Shown: in pieces, positions 26,503 to 35,869 of the stretch
How positions within the stretch are numbered: position 1 is the first letter of the stretch
Layout: each line of letters opens with the position of its first letter
Assembly: GCF_001886195.1 (NCBI RefSeq)
Contig: NZ_JXLB01000006.1
Span: forward strand, 62,001 to 126,000
Origin: Enterococcus ratti
GTDB taxonomy: Bacteria > Bacillota > Bacilli > Lactobacillales > Enterococcaceae
Length of the DNA stretch: 64,000 bases
Reading direction: 5' to 3'
Made by a program: the position numbers and the translations under genes
The notes under the pieces: generated by a model
Told to the model about the DNA's origin: nothing
Database searches by the model: none
What the model saw: the letters and a program-made list of their open reading frames with translations, nothing else

Positions 26503-28272
26503 ATGGAACGGACGATTCCAAAAAAGAAAAGCTTGCTAAAAGCAAAAGTACAAAAATTGGGCAGTACTTTATCTAGTATGGTGATGCCTAATATTGGCGC
26601 TTTGATTGCGTGGGGGGTGTTAACGGCATTATTTATTCCCGATGGTTATCTTCCAAATGAAAAGTTTGCCACAATGGTGAGCCCAATGCTTACGTATTTG
26701 ATTCCATTATTAATTGGCTACACTGGTGGGAAAGTAATTGCAGGGGATCGAGGTTCCGTCGTTGGTGCAATTGCTACCATGGGCGTCATCGTTGGAACAG
26801 ATGTTCCTATGATGTTAGGGGCAATGATTATGGGTCCTTTAGGAGGATTTGCAATCAAGCAATTTGATCGGCTCTTTCAAAAACATATCAAATCAGGGTT
26901 TGAAATGCTAGTAAATAATTTTTCAGCTGGCTTAATTGGCTTTGCTTTAGCGCTGTTAGGCTTTTGGGCAATCGGCCCTGCTGTGGATACGCTAACACAA
27001 ATGATGGCCGCAGGTGTTGAAGTGATTCTTAAAGCTCATTTGATTCCTTTGACGAGTATTTTTATTGAACCAGCCAAAATTTTATTTTTGAATAATGCCA
27101 TTAATCACGGCATCTTAACACCTCTTGGGACAGAGCAAGTAGCAGAGGCTGGAAAATCAATTCTTTTCTTACTTGAAGCAAATCCCGGACCAGGATTAGG
27201 CGTTTTATTAGCATTTACTTTATTTGGAAAAGGCGCAGCAAAATCTTCTGCACCTGGTGCCGTGATTATTCATTTTCTAGGTGGAATTCATGAAATCTAT
27301 TTTCCTTATGTCATGATGAAACCATTGTTGTTTTTAGCAGTGATTTTTGGAGGAATGAGCGGTAGTTTCATTTTCCAATTGATGAATGCTGGATTGAGAG
27401 CGCCTGCTTCACCAGGTTCGATCATTGCTATTTTAGCAATGACGCCAATTTCTACCTATATTCCAGTAATTTTAGGAGTCATTGTTGCAGCAATTGTTTC
27501 TTTTGCTATTTCTTCCGTAATTTTAAAAGCAGATGTGAAGGAAGAAGAGGGCGATTTTGAACAATCAGTCAGAGAAACACAAGCAGCTAAACGTAAAGCA
27601 AAAGGAGTTCATTTAACCGGTGACCCATCGCTTGCTTCCATAAAAAATATTATTTTTGCTTGTGATGCTGGCATGGGTTCTAGTGCAATGGGTGCTTCGA
27701 TTTTGAGAAAAAAAGTGAAAGAAGCGGGGCTACCTCAAAAAGTCACCAATCAGGCGATTAGTCAATTATCAGCAGGCTCTGATACGCTGGTTGTGACACA
27801 AGTCGAACTACAAGAAAGAGCAAAACAAAAAGCACCAGAAGCTCATTTTGTTGCTGTAGAAAATTTTCTTAACTCTCCTAGATATGATGAAATCATTCAA
27901 TCGCTACGTCAGGAAAATAAACAGCAGCTTTCAGAAGATAAAAAAAGCACTACAGAAGAACCAACAACTGATTTAACAAGTATTAAGAAAGTCAAAGAAA
28001 TTGTAATGGTTTACGATACGCATGAAGGTTCTACTACGATGGGAACAGCTGTATTAAAGAATTTGTTAAACAAGAATGATTTAATGATTCCTTTGAAGAA
28101 AATAAATATCGATGAGCTAGTCGATCAGGACAGTTTATTGCTTATAACGAACAGTGACTTAGCTAAAAAAGTGCAACAAAAAGCGCCACGAGCCGTCCTT
28201 GTTACCCTTCATAATATGGTCAATCCGCAAAAATATGAATCGATTGTGTCTGCTTTAAAAAAACCGGCTTAA
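26503..28272 (+). CDS. mtlA: Mannitol-specific PTS EIICB
   Basis: ATG 26503 has AAGGGGGATG just upstream; the longer frame begins within promoter DNA. The 589-residue protein has an EIIC domain (SSMVMPNIGALIAWG, LLEANPGPGLGVLLAF, GGIHEIYFPYVM, ASPGSI) and EIIB with phosphocysteine Cys387 in IIFACDAGMGSSAMG. A second EIIB-like copy follows a charged linker: IVMVYDTHEGSTTMG, ending SNSDLAKKVQQKAPRA-like sequence that mirrors the end of the first EIIB. Tyr replaces its cysteine, so it cannot carry the thiol phosphate. The protein imports mannitol as mannitol-1-phosphate. It heads the mtlA-mtlF-mtlD operon. Confidence 0.95.
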   Translation: MERTIPKKKSLLKAKVQKLGSTLSSMVMPNIGALIAWGVLTALFIPDGYLPNEKFATMVSPMLTYLIPLLIGYTGGKVIAGDRGSVVGAIATMGVIVGTDVPMMLGAMIMGPLGGFAIKQFDRLFQKHIKSGFEMLVNNFSAGLIGFALALLGFWAIGPAVDTLTQMMAAGVEVILKAHLIPLTSIFIEPAKILFLNNAINHGILTPLGTEQVAEAGKSILFLLEANPGPGLGVLLAFTLFGKGAAKSSAPGAVIIHFLGGIHEIYFPYVMMKPLLFLAVIFGGMSGSFIFQLMNAGLRAPASPGSIIAILAMTPISTYIPVILGVIVAAIVSFAISSVILKADVKEEEGDFEQSVRETQAAKRKAKGVHLTGDPSLASIKNIIFACDAGMGSSAMGASILRKKVKEAGLPQKVTNQAISQLSAGSDTLVVTQVELQERAKQKAPEAHFVAVENFLNSPRYDEIIQSLRQENKQQLSEDKKSTTEEPTTDLTSIKKVKEIVMVYDTHEGSTTMGTAVLKNLLNKNDLMIPLKKINIDELVDQDSLLLITNSDLAKKVQQKAPRAVLVTLHNMVNPQKYESIVSALKKPA

Positions 28273-28284
28273 GGGGGAAGAAAA

Positions 28285-28722
28285 ATGTTGAAATTGACGA
28301 CTGACATGGTTGCACTCAATCAGTCATTTAAGAATAAAGAAGAAGCCATTCGTTATTGCGGAAAAAAATTAGTATCAGCAGGCTGTGTGGAAGAGGCTTA
28401 TATTGAAGCGATGATTGAAAGAGACCGTATGCTTTCTGTTTATATGGGAAATTTTATCGCAATTCCTCATGGAACAGATGAAGCAAAAAAATATGTGAAA
28501 AAATCAGGCATTTGTGTTGTTCAAGTTCCCAGTGGAGTTAATTTTGGTACAGAAACGGAAGAAAAAATTGCCACGGTCTTATTTGGTATTGCAGGCATCG
28601 GTGATGAACATTTACAACTCGTTCAACAAATTGCATTGTATTGCAGCGATATGGATAATGTCGTTCAGCTTGCAGATGCAACAAGTAAAGAAGAAGTAGT
28701 AAAGAGTCTAGCAATTGTTTAA
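28285..28722 (+). CDS. mtlF: Mannitol-specific PTS EIIA
   Basis: A 145-residue protein with the EIIA-Mtl pattern: [16 protein letters not shown], active-site histidine in [15 protein letters not shown] and [21 protein letters not shown] lies before the ATG, 12 bases after the mtlA stop. It donates phosphate to Cys387 of MtlA. This is the more canonical of the two EIIA copies in the window. Confidence 0.95.
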   Translation: MLKLTTDMVALNQSFKNKEEAIRYCGKKLVSAGCVEEAYIEAMIERDRMLSVYMGNFIAIPHGTDEAKKYVKKSGICVVQVPSGVNFGTETEEKIATVLFGIAGIGDEHLQLVQQIALYCSDMDNVVQLADATSKEEVVKSLAIV

Positions 28723-28735
28723 GGAGAGAAGAAAA

Positions 28736-29887
28736 ATGAAAGCCGTACATTTTGGAGCAGGAAATATTGGTCGGGGATTTATTGGAGAAGTTTTAGCAGA
28801 AAATGAGTTTGCACTCACATTTATTGATGTCAATGATCAACTGATCAGTGAATTAAATGATAAAAAAAGTTATACGATTGAATTAGAAGACGACAACAAA
28901 AAACAAATTCTTGTAGAAAACGTATGTGGAATCAACAGTCAAAAGAATCCAGAACAAGTGGTTCAAGCGATTGCTAAAGCAGATATTGTCACTACAGCTA
29001 TTGGTCCCAAAATTTTACCATTTATTGCAAATCTCATTGCAGATGGGATACAACTTAGAGAAAAAGTGGGAAACAAAAACTTTTTAGATATTATTGCTTG
29101 TGAAAATATGATTGATGGTTCTTCATTTTTAGAAAAAGAAGTTCGTAAATATCTTAAGAGTACAGATTTTCTTGAAAGTTATATTGGGTTTCCAAATGCA
29201 GCGGTTGATCGAATTGTTCCACAACAAACACATGTGGATCCATTGTTTGTGCAAGTAGAGCCATTTAAAGAATGGGTGATTGAAGAACCAAAAAGAAAGA
29301 ATAAAAAAATTAACTTAAAAGGTGTATTATACGTTGAAGACTTGGAACCTTATATTGAACGAAAATTATTTAGCGTGAACACCGGTCATGCCACTGTTGC
29401 TTACACTGGTGCGCTGTTGGGGTATCAAACGATTGATGAAGCAATGCAAGATTCATTAGTAGTTGCTCAGTTAAAGGCAGTCTTACATGAGACAGGGAGT
29501 TTATTAGTGACAAAATGGGGATTTGACACGAAGAAACACGAAATATATATCGAAAAAATCATTCAGCGCTTCCAAAATAAACATATTTCTGATGCTATTT
29601 CACGGGTAGCGCGTACGCCGTTAAGAAAATTGGGGTATCAAGAACGATTTACTCGTCCCGTGAGAGAATTGCAAAAATACCATTTAGAATATTATCATTT
29701 AATTGCAACGATGGGGATTATTTTTAATTATTATGATCCAAATGATGAAGAAAGCTGTCAATTACAAGAAATGAGAACAAAAGAAAACTTCAAACAATTA
29801 ATCCAAAAAGTTACTGGCATAAAAGATCCAGTGCTTATTGAGGATATCAAAAATAACGTGGTAAGGTACGAAAAAAACGTCGCTTAA
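28736..29887 (+). CDS. mtlD: Mannitol-1-phosphate 5-dehydrogenase
   Basis: ATG 28736 follows AAGGAGAG by nine bases, just after mtlF. The 383-residue enzyme starts MKAVHFGAGNIGRGFIG, its NAD-binding motif, and contains IACENMIDGS, GFPNAAVDRIVP and NTGHATVAYTGALLG, hallmarks of the polyol-specific long-chain dehydrogenases. It converts mannitol-1-phosphate to fructose-6-phosphate for glycolysis. It is the last gene of the operon, ending about 85 bases before a strong terminator. Confidence 0.96.
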   Translation: MKAVHFGAGNIGRGFIGEVLAENEFALTFIDVNDQLISELNDKKSYTIELEDDNKKQILVENVCGINSQKNPEQVVQAIAKADIVTTAIGPKILPFIANLIADGIQLREKVGNKNFLDIIACENMIDGSSFLEKEVRKYLKSTDFLESYIGFPNAAVDRIVPQQTHVDPLFVQVEPFKEWVIEEPKRKNKKINLKGVLYVEDLEPYIERKLFSVNTGHATVAYTGALLGYQTIDEAMQDSLVVAQLKAVLHETGSLLVTKWGFDTKKHEIYIEKIIQRFQNKHISDAISRVARTPLRKLGYQERFTRPVRELQKYHLEYYHLIATMGIIFNYYDPNDEESCQLQEMRTKENFKQLIQKVTGIKDPVLIEDIKNNVVRYEKNVA

Positions 29888-29970
29888 TAAGACGTTGCGT
29901 ACATGAAAGGCAAAAAGAAGGGTGTTGAGTTTTTATCTAAAAATAGGTTAGAATATTAGACCTTTTAAAA

Positions 29971-30020
29971 AGAATAAGACTGGTTTTGATACATAAGATC
30001 AAAATCAGTCTTATTCTTTC
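29971..30020 (+). terminator. Terminator of the mtl operon; repeated-hairpin copy A
   Basis: AGAATAAGACTGGTTTTGAT (29971-29990) pairs with ATCAAAATCAGTCTTATTCT (29998-30017) with one wobble, forming a 20-base stem with a seven-base loop. A close relative lies 1 kb away at 31007-31056. Confidence 0.85.
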
Positions 30021-31238
30021 TATGGCGAGAACCTTTTTTCTCTATGCACTTTCTTAATTTTTTTGAAGTACACTCATTAGTGCAAAGACCAACCTTTGCT
30101 TGTTTTTTTTTATGTAAATAAAAATGTTGAAACGCAAAATAAAATTGGACTTATTGATGTTAGTTTCTTGTTTGTTTAGTTTTTCCTTTTAATTAAATGG
30201 ACAAAAGCTTTTACGTATCCAGAAATAACCAATGAAACCATCATTATTTATTATCCTATAAAATAACTAAAATTATTTAACTGTTTTTTATGATTTATCT
30301 GTTGCTTTTTATATGAATTAACATAGTTTTTTTAAATAAAATGTTATTATATGGATATTTAAATATAACATATATTTTTGAGAGAATATGAATATTTAAA
30401 AAGTGGTTAGTTCAGGGATGTTTTACAGTTTTAATGTATTATACTGATGCTATTGTTGTTCCTGTCTCAGAGATAATTTTATTATAAATAATGGAAATGT
30501 AGAATTAAGTCTTGTTAACGTTTATAACATGAAACAAAAATCCCCTAAAAATCAAAAAAGTAATTGCTATTTATACAGGGTTGAATAGCTTTTTACAATT
30601 AATTGAGCATTACACTGGTTCCTTGGGAAATGTTATTTACAATGCTTGTAGAAAAATTGGAAGACCTTCAGGAATAGCTCATTTTGTAACAAAGACAATT
30701 ATGCTCTTTATTTAAGAGATGAATTTCATGAAACGATATTTAAGAAGGCTATTGGAAATCTTTTTTAGTAGTGGGGATTTGAAATGGCTGTCTTTTTTTA
30801 CTACTACTGAGGCAGTGGAAAAAAGAACGCATCATTTAATTATGGATATATTAATGATAATCATTAGTTTAATTCTAATTGGTGAAAATTTAAAGAAGAA
30901 AGTTAAATAATTGTTTTAAGAATATGTTTTTTTACTATTTTTGAAAAATAGGTTCTACTCGATAAAGATTTCGAATATTTTATAATTAGAAAGTCTTTTT
31001 CAAAAAAATAAGGCTGATTTTCACCTTACGTATCAAAATCAGTCTTATTATTTCTATAAATGTTCTATTTTAAATTTTGAAAAAGCAAACAAATGGCACA
31101 TTATTCTAACAGGAATCGCCACATTTTGAATTGCTTTACTTTATAGAATACCTAAAATAAAAAGATAGATTTAAGAAATTTTTGGTTGTTTGTAGTATAA
31201 TCGCAAGAGAACATTTAAAGGTAAGAGAAGAGGAAGTT
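30021..31238. other. Decayed 1.2 kb region between the mtl operon and dinG
   Basis: Very AT-rich with no intact gene. Short coding-like pieces remain: 30529-30716, which reads MKQKSPKNQ and then, after removing one A from a run of six, VIAIYTGLNSFLQLIEHYTG onward; and 30719-30910, a 63-residue frame with a hydrophobic segment (LIMDILMIIISLILIG). Neither has a good ribosome site. I recognise no family. The region looks like the eroded remains of one or two genes. Confidence 0.5.
31007..31056. repeat. Repeated-hairpin copy B
   Basis: AATAAGGCTGATTTT (31007-31021) pairs with AAAATCAGTCTTATT (31035-31049). The core and right arm nearly match the mtl terminator at 29971-30017, and a TTCTAT tail follows in both, so the two are copies of one element. 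Confidence 0.75.
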
Positions 31239-34022
31239 ATGTTGAAATCAAAAACGTATGCCGTTGTTGATATTGAAACAACTGGAACAAATCCAAAAGA
31301 GGATCGGATTATCCAATTTGGGTGTGTCATGATTGAAGCTGGTCGAATTATTTCTCGTTTTTCAATGGATATTAATCCAGGACGAAAGATTTCTAAGAAA
31401 ATCCAGCATTTGACAGGAATTTCCAATCATCGTGTCCAACAGGCACCTTATTTTGAAGATGTTGCTGCAACCATCTATAATCTTTTAGCAGATACAATTT
31501 TTGTTGCGCACAATATCTATTTTGATTACAAGTTTCTTAATCAGGAATTGTTGCGTTGTCAAATGCCAGCATTAACCATTCCGGGCATTGATACTGTAGA
31601 GTTGGCTCAAATTTTTTTGCCAAGCGAACCAAGTTTTCGATTGACTGATCTATCCGAAAGTTTAGGCTTTATCCATGAAAATCCTCATCAAGCCGACAGT
31701 GATGCGGAAGTAACCGCTCAACTTCTTTTACTAATTGAAGAACGAATGAAGAATTTACCGTTAATCACCTTAGAAACGATTTTTACTTTAAGTGGACAAA
31801 TGGGAATGGATACTGGCCGATTTATTCAAACAGTGATCGAAGAAATGAAAGAGCATCCTAAGGCTTTAAGTAAAGAAATTGAAATTGTTGATGGCTTGGC
31901 TTTACAAAAAAAACAAGTGGCTCTTTATACAAGTGTTCATTATAAAGAGCCGGTTTATCCGAGGAAAAAACAAGCAAAAGAAAAGATTTTTGGAAAAACA
32001 TTGGTGTATCGTAAAGAACAAAATCGTTTGATGAATGCGGTATATGATCATTTTACAAAAAATGTGGCAAAAGATTTAATGATCGAAGCTGCAACAGGAA
32101 TGGGAAAAACAATTGGTTACTTGCTTCCACTAAGTTATTTAGCGACTCCTGAAAAGCCAGCCATTATCAGTACAGTTTCTTTAGTACTTCAACAACAGAT
32201 TATGGAAAAAGATATTCCGTTGTTAAATCAGTTACTTGATCAACCAATTCAAGCAACAATCATCAAAAGTTATCGCCATTATATTGATTTACAGAGGTTT
32301 AAAGCTACTCTTGAAACGCCAAAAGAACAAAAACAGTATTTGCTGTATCAAATGGCTGTACTTGTCTGGTTAACTCAAACAAAAACGGGTGATTTAGATG
32401 AATTACATTTGACGAATTTGAACCATCCTTTTTTCTCTGAAATTGCACATCAAGGACCAGCTTTTTTAGCTAAAAATCAACCGTTTTATGAACAAGATTT
32501 TGTACTTTTTTTAGAGAAAAAGATAAAGCAAAGTAATTTTTTGATTGTCAACCATGCTTTTTTAGTTCAAGAGACGCAAAGAAAAAGACCCTTACTTCCG
32601 AAAAGTCCGTATTTGTTGATTGATGAAGCCCATCATTTGCCCGAAATTGCAGAAAAAGTTAACGACCAACGCTTAAGTATTTTTACATTTTATAAACAAA
32701 TTCAACAGTTTGAAGAATCTGGGAATTTATTTGATCGAATCAAGAAATATTTACCAAAAAATCATGAAGTGGGCCGTTGGTTGACTATTTATCAAGAGGA
32801 GCTGCGTGCACTTTGTGAAGCACAAATCATTTTAGTAGAAGGCTTAAACCAGTTTGCCGTAAAGCAAAAAGTGCAAGACTACCCAGAAGAAGTAATGATC
32901 ACTCAAGAAAAACTGGACCAACTTTCTTTAGAAGCAAGTAGAGCGATTGATCATCTTCATTTGTTTTATCGTGAGATTTTGCAGTTACAAACGCAAATGC
33001 GCTTAAGTTTAGAAGTCATCCAAGAAAGTTGGACGAAACAGATGAGGATTGATTTAGCCGCTTTTTATCAATTTTTTGCACAGATGCAAAAGCAAGCAGA
33101 TTTTATGGAGAAATGGCTGGAAGATTGGCGTGAAAACTTAATTCATTGGTTTGTACCTAACAAAGTGCCTCAACAGACGATGATTCATCTTCATGATTTT
33201 CATGCAGCTTTATTGAAAACAACAATCTGGTATGCTCGTTACACGCATATATTATATATTGGTGGGACACTCAAAGTAGGTTCAAATCGCCAATATTTAG
33301 CTAAACGTTTAGGAATTGAAGGCACGTCGTTGAAGGTGATTGCTTCACCTTATGACTATGAAAAACAAGCTAGAATCTACGTGCCAAAGGAAGCACCTGA
33401 AGTGAGTCAAGTCACTACTGCGCAATATGTCGAGTATTTATCTCAGACGTTGACACAGCTAATTTTACAAGAAAAGCGTCCAATATTAGTCTTATTTACC
33501 TCGCATGATATTTTACAAAAAGTCTATCAGACAGTTCACTTGCCTTTGTTGGAACAAGGAAGGGAACTTTTAGCACAAGGAATTGGCGGAAGTCGTCAAA
33601 AATTATTGAAACGATTTACATTATCTGAAATGAGCGTGCTATTTGGTGCAGATAGTTTTTGGGAAGGCGTAGACTTGCCGGGTGACGCTTTGCAAATTGT
33701 AATTGTTACACGACTGCCATTTGATAATCCTTTACGTCCAATGGTAAAAGCAAGAAATGCTTATCTTGAGTCAGAAGGCATCAATCCATTTTATCAAGAA
33801 GCTTTACCAAAAGCTGCTTTAAAACTGCGGCAAGCCTTAGGACGTTTGATTCGTTCCGAGGAAGATAAAGGTATTTTATTAATTTTAGACCGGCGTTTTC
33901 TTTCAGCCAAATATAGTACGCGAATCATTCAGGCGCTGCCTAAAAAGTTAACAATCAAGGAAGAACCAATAACTGATATTTGCCAGAAAATTCATGTTTT
34001 TTTAAAGAAAAGTGAAGAATAG
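31239..34022 (+). CDS. dinG: DinG-family helicase/nuclease with N-terminal DnaQ-like exonuclease domain
   Basis: ATG 31239 is the natural start, after GAGGAAG; the longer frame from 31182 lacks a ribosome site. The 927-residue protein starts with a DEDDh exonuclease domain (AVVDIETTGTNPKEDRI, FVAHNIYFDYKFL, HQADSDAE), then an XPD-like helicase: Walker A in AATGMGKTIGYLLP, the DEAH box in LIDEAHHLPEIAE, and FWEGVDLPGDALQ and ALGRLIRSEEDKG near the end. As in other Gram-positive DinG, the four iron-sulfur cysteines are absent, and such enzymes act mainly as 3'-5' exonucleases. It leads the dinG-ypmB-aspB-asnS order known from Bacillus. Confidence 0.93.
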   Translation: MLKSKTYAVVDIETTGTNPKEDRIIQFGCVMIEAGRIISRFSMDINPGRKISKKIQHLTGISNHRVQQAPYFEDVAATIYNLLADTIFVAHNIYFDYKFLNQELLRCQMPALTIPGIDTVELAQIFLPSEPSFRLTDLSESLGFIHENPHQADSDAEVTAQLLLLIEERMKNLPLITLETIFTLSGQMGMDTGRFIQTVIEEMKEHPKALSKEIEIVDGLALQKKQVALYTSVHYKEPVYPRKKQAKEKIFGKTLVYRKEQNRLMNAVYDHFTKNVAKDLMIEAATGMGKTIGYLLPLSYLATPEKPAIISTVSLVLQQQIMEKDIPLLNQLLDQPIQATIIKSYRHYIDLQRFKATLETPKEQKQYLLYQMAVLVWLTQTKTGDLDELHLTNLNHPFFSEIAHQGPAFLAKNQPFYEQDFVLFLEKKIKQSNFLIVNHAFLVQETQRKRPLLPKSPYLLIDEAHHLPEIAEKVNDQRLSIFTFYKQIQQFEESGNLFDRIKKYLPKNHEVGRWLTIYQEELRALCEAQIILVEGLNQFAVKQKVQDYPEEVMITQEKLDQLSLEASRAIDHLHLFYREILQLQTQMRLSLEVIQESWTKQMRIDLAAFYQFFAQMQKQADFMEKWLEDWRENLIHWFVPNKVPQQTMIHLHDFHAALLKTTIWYARYTHILYIGGTLKVGSNRQYLAKRLGIEGTSLKVIASPYDYEKQARIYVPKEAPEVSQVTTAQYVEYLSQTLTQLILQEKRPILVLFTSHDILQKVYQTVHLPLLEQGRELLAQGIGGSRQKLLKRFTLSEMSVLFGADSFWEGVDLPGDALQIVIVTRLPFDNPLRPMVKARNAYLESEGINPFYQEALPKAALKLRQALGRLIRSEEDKGILLILDRRFLSAKYSTRIIQALPKKLTIKEEPITDICQKIHVFLKKSEE

Positions 34023-34057
34023 ACTTTTATTGACAATTTTTTTTCATGTAAAAAATC

Positions 34058-34066
34058 TGTTATAAT
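34058..34066 (+). promoter_or_regulatory. Extended -10 promoter before ypmB
   Basis: TGTTATAAT at 34058-34066 is an extended -10 element 34 bases before the ypmB start. TTGACA at 34030-34035 is too far away (25 bases) to be a standard partner. It gives ypmB-aspB-asnS a promoter separate from dinG. Confidence 0.55.
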
Positions 34067-34099
34067 GAACTTTAGTTAATATAAAAGGAGCGACGATCC

Positions 34100-34621
34100 T
34101 TGAAACAAACATCAGAAAAAGAGCAAGAAACAGTGAAAGAAAAAGTAATTAATCGTGTATTGCTTGGGCTGATCATTACTTTATTAGCGATTATTGTGTT
34201 TAGTTCGATTTTTTATTTGCGTTCTAGCCGTCCAAGAATGCAAGCAAAAAAAGAAGCGATTGAAATAGCTAAAAAATATGCAGATCTTAAAAAAGTAGAG
34301 CACTTTTATTGGTTTACACGTAAAAACACGTACTTTTCTTTAACGGGTGAAAATGAAAAGGGGCAAGCTATTGCGGTCATCATTCCTAAATCGGGAGAAA
34401 GGGTAAAAGTTTTAGATCAAAAAAGTGGCTTAACAGAACAAGAAGCAAAACAAAAAATCATGGAGACCCATCCAGAAATTCAAATCGAAAAGATCGCTCT
34501 TGGCATGTATGAGAATCAAGCCGTCTGGGAAGTTGTAGGGAAAGATTCAAATGAGCAACTAAATTACTATCTTCTTTCTTTTGAAACAGGAAAAGAAGTA
34601 AAAACAATCACTGGAATCTAG
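34100..34621 (+). CDS. ypmB: YpmB-like membrane-anchored protein
   Basis: Starts at TTG 34100 with AAAGGAG at 34084-34090. A short charged N-terminus precedes one membrane helix (VLLGLIITLLAIIVFSSIFY), then an extracellular domain of about 130 residues with two PepSY-like repeats (KKVEHFYWFTRKNTYFSLTG and YENQAVWEVVGKDSNEQ). This matches Bacillus YpmB/DUF5590 proteins, whose role is unknown. The neighbours dinG and aspB are the same as in Bacillus, which supports orthology. It ends 21 bases before aspB. Confidence 0.82.
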   Translation: MKQTSEKEQETVKEKVINRVLLGLIITLLAIIVFSSIFYLRSSRPRMQAKKEAIEIAKKYADLKKVEHFYWFTRKNTYFSLTGENEKGQAIAVIIPKSGERVKVLDQKSGLTEQEAKQKIMETHPEIQIEKIALGMYENQAVWEVVGKDSNEQLNYYLLSFETGKEVKTITGI

Positions 34622-34642
34622 TTTGCAAAGGAGGAAATAAAG

Positions 34643-35833
34643 ATGGAGCTTTCAGAAAGAATACAACACTTAAAACCTTCTGTAACGCTTGCAGCAGCAG
34701 CAAAGGCTAATGCATTAAAAACACAAGGAAAAGACATCTTAAATTTAACGATCGGCGAACCAGATTTTGCAACACCGGAAAATATCCAAGAAGCAGCGAT
34801 TCGTGCAATCAAAAGTGGAAAAGCAAGTTACTATACGCCAAGTGCTGGCATTCCGGAATTACGTCAAGCAATCGTTGATTATACTAAGAAAAATTATGGG
34901 ATTCAGTATGAAGCTTCTCAAGCGATTGTAACGGATGGCGCAAAATTTGCACTTTATGTTCTTTTTCAAACGATTTTAAATCCTAAAGATGAAGTAATCA
35001 TCCCTGTTCCTTATTGGGTCAGTTATGGCGAGCAAGTAAAACTAGCTCAAGGGCGGCCTGTTTTTGTGAGAGGAAAAGAAAAAAACGCATTTAAAGTGAC
35101 AGTCTCTCAATTAGAGGAAGTACGTTCGACTAAAACTAAGGCGTTAATCATTAATTCTCCTTCTAACCCTACAGGTATGATCTATGATAAAAAAGAGTTA
35201 CAAGCTATTGGCGAATGGGCGGTAAAAAATGATGTTTTAATAGTTGCAGATGATATTTATGGACGCTTAGTTTATAATGACAATGAGTTTACTCCCATGG
35301 CAGCAATTTCTGAAGCGATTCGCAAACAAACGATCATCATCAATGGTATTTCAAAAACGTATGCGATGACAGGTTGGCGGATCGGTTATGCTTTAGGAAG
35401 CCAAGAAATTATCAATGGTATGATTTCAATTGCTTCACAGTCAACAAGCAATCCAACTGCTGTGAGCCAATATGCAGCAATTGAAGCTTTAACTGGCACC
35501 CAAGAGGCGGTCGAAGAAATGCGCAATGCGTTTGCCGAACGTCTAAATCTTTTATATCCACTTGTTTCAAGCTTACCGGGAGTGACATTGAATAAACCGC
35601 AAGGGGCTTTTTACCTGTTCCCAAATGTAAAAGAAACGCTGTTGATGTGCGGTTACGAGAATGTAACTAAATGGGCAGAGGATCTTTTAGAAGAAACAGG
35701 TGTAGCTGTGGTAACTGGTGAAGGATTTGGTGCACCAGAAAATATTCGGCTAAGTTATGCAACGAATCTTGGAACGTTAGAAGAAGCTATACGCAAGATG
35801 GCATATTTTATTGAGAGTAAAAGTCAAAATTAA
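34643..35833 (+). CDS. aspB: Class I aspartate-type aminotransferase
   Basis: A 396-residue PLP enzyme preceded by AAAGGAGG. Motifs are LTIGEPDFATPENI, the PLP-ring stacking residue in PVPYWVSYGE, NSPSNPTG, the aspartate-tyrosine pair in VADDIYGRLVY, and Lys238 in INGISKTYAMTGWRIGY. The arginine that binds the substrate carboxylate is in ENIRLSYATN. It belongs to the AspB subgroup of thermostable aspartate aminotransferases, interconverting aspartate and oxaloacetate. Adjacent asnS uses the aspartate family of amino acids, a conserved pairing. Confidence 0.92.
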   Translation: MELSERIQHLKPSVTLAAAAKANALKTQGKDILNLTIGEPDFATPENIQEAAIRAIKSGKASYYTPSAGIPELRQAIVDYTKKNYGIQYEASQAIVTDGAKFALYVLFQTILNPKDEVIIPVPYWVSYGEQVKLAQGRPVFVRGKEKNAFKVTVSQLEEVRSTKTKALIINSPSNPTGMIYDKKELQAIGEWAVKNDVLIVADDIYGRLVYNDNEFTPMAAISEAIRKQTIIINGISKTYAMTGWRIGYALGSQEIINGMISIASQSTSNPTAVSQYAAIEALTGTQEAVEEMRNAFAERLNLLYPLVSSLPGVTLNKPQGAFYLFPNVKETLLMCGYENVTKWAEDLLEETGVAVVTGEGFGAPENIRLSYATNLGTLEEAIRKMAYFIESKSQN

Positions 35834-35869
35834 TCCTAATTATTAAGGTAAAACAAAGGAGAATTATAC

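Noticed and set aside
35834-35869. T-box leader for asnS
   Set aside because: Only 36 bases separate aspB and asnS, far too short for a T-box.
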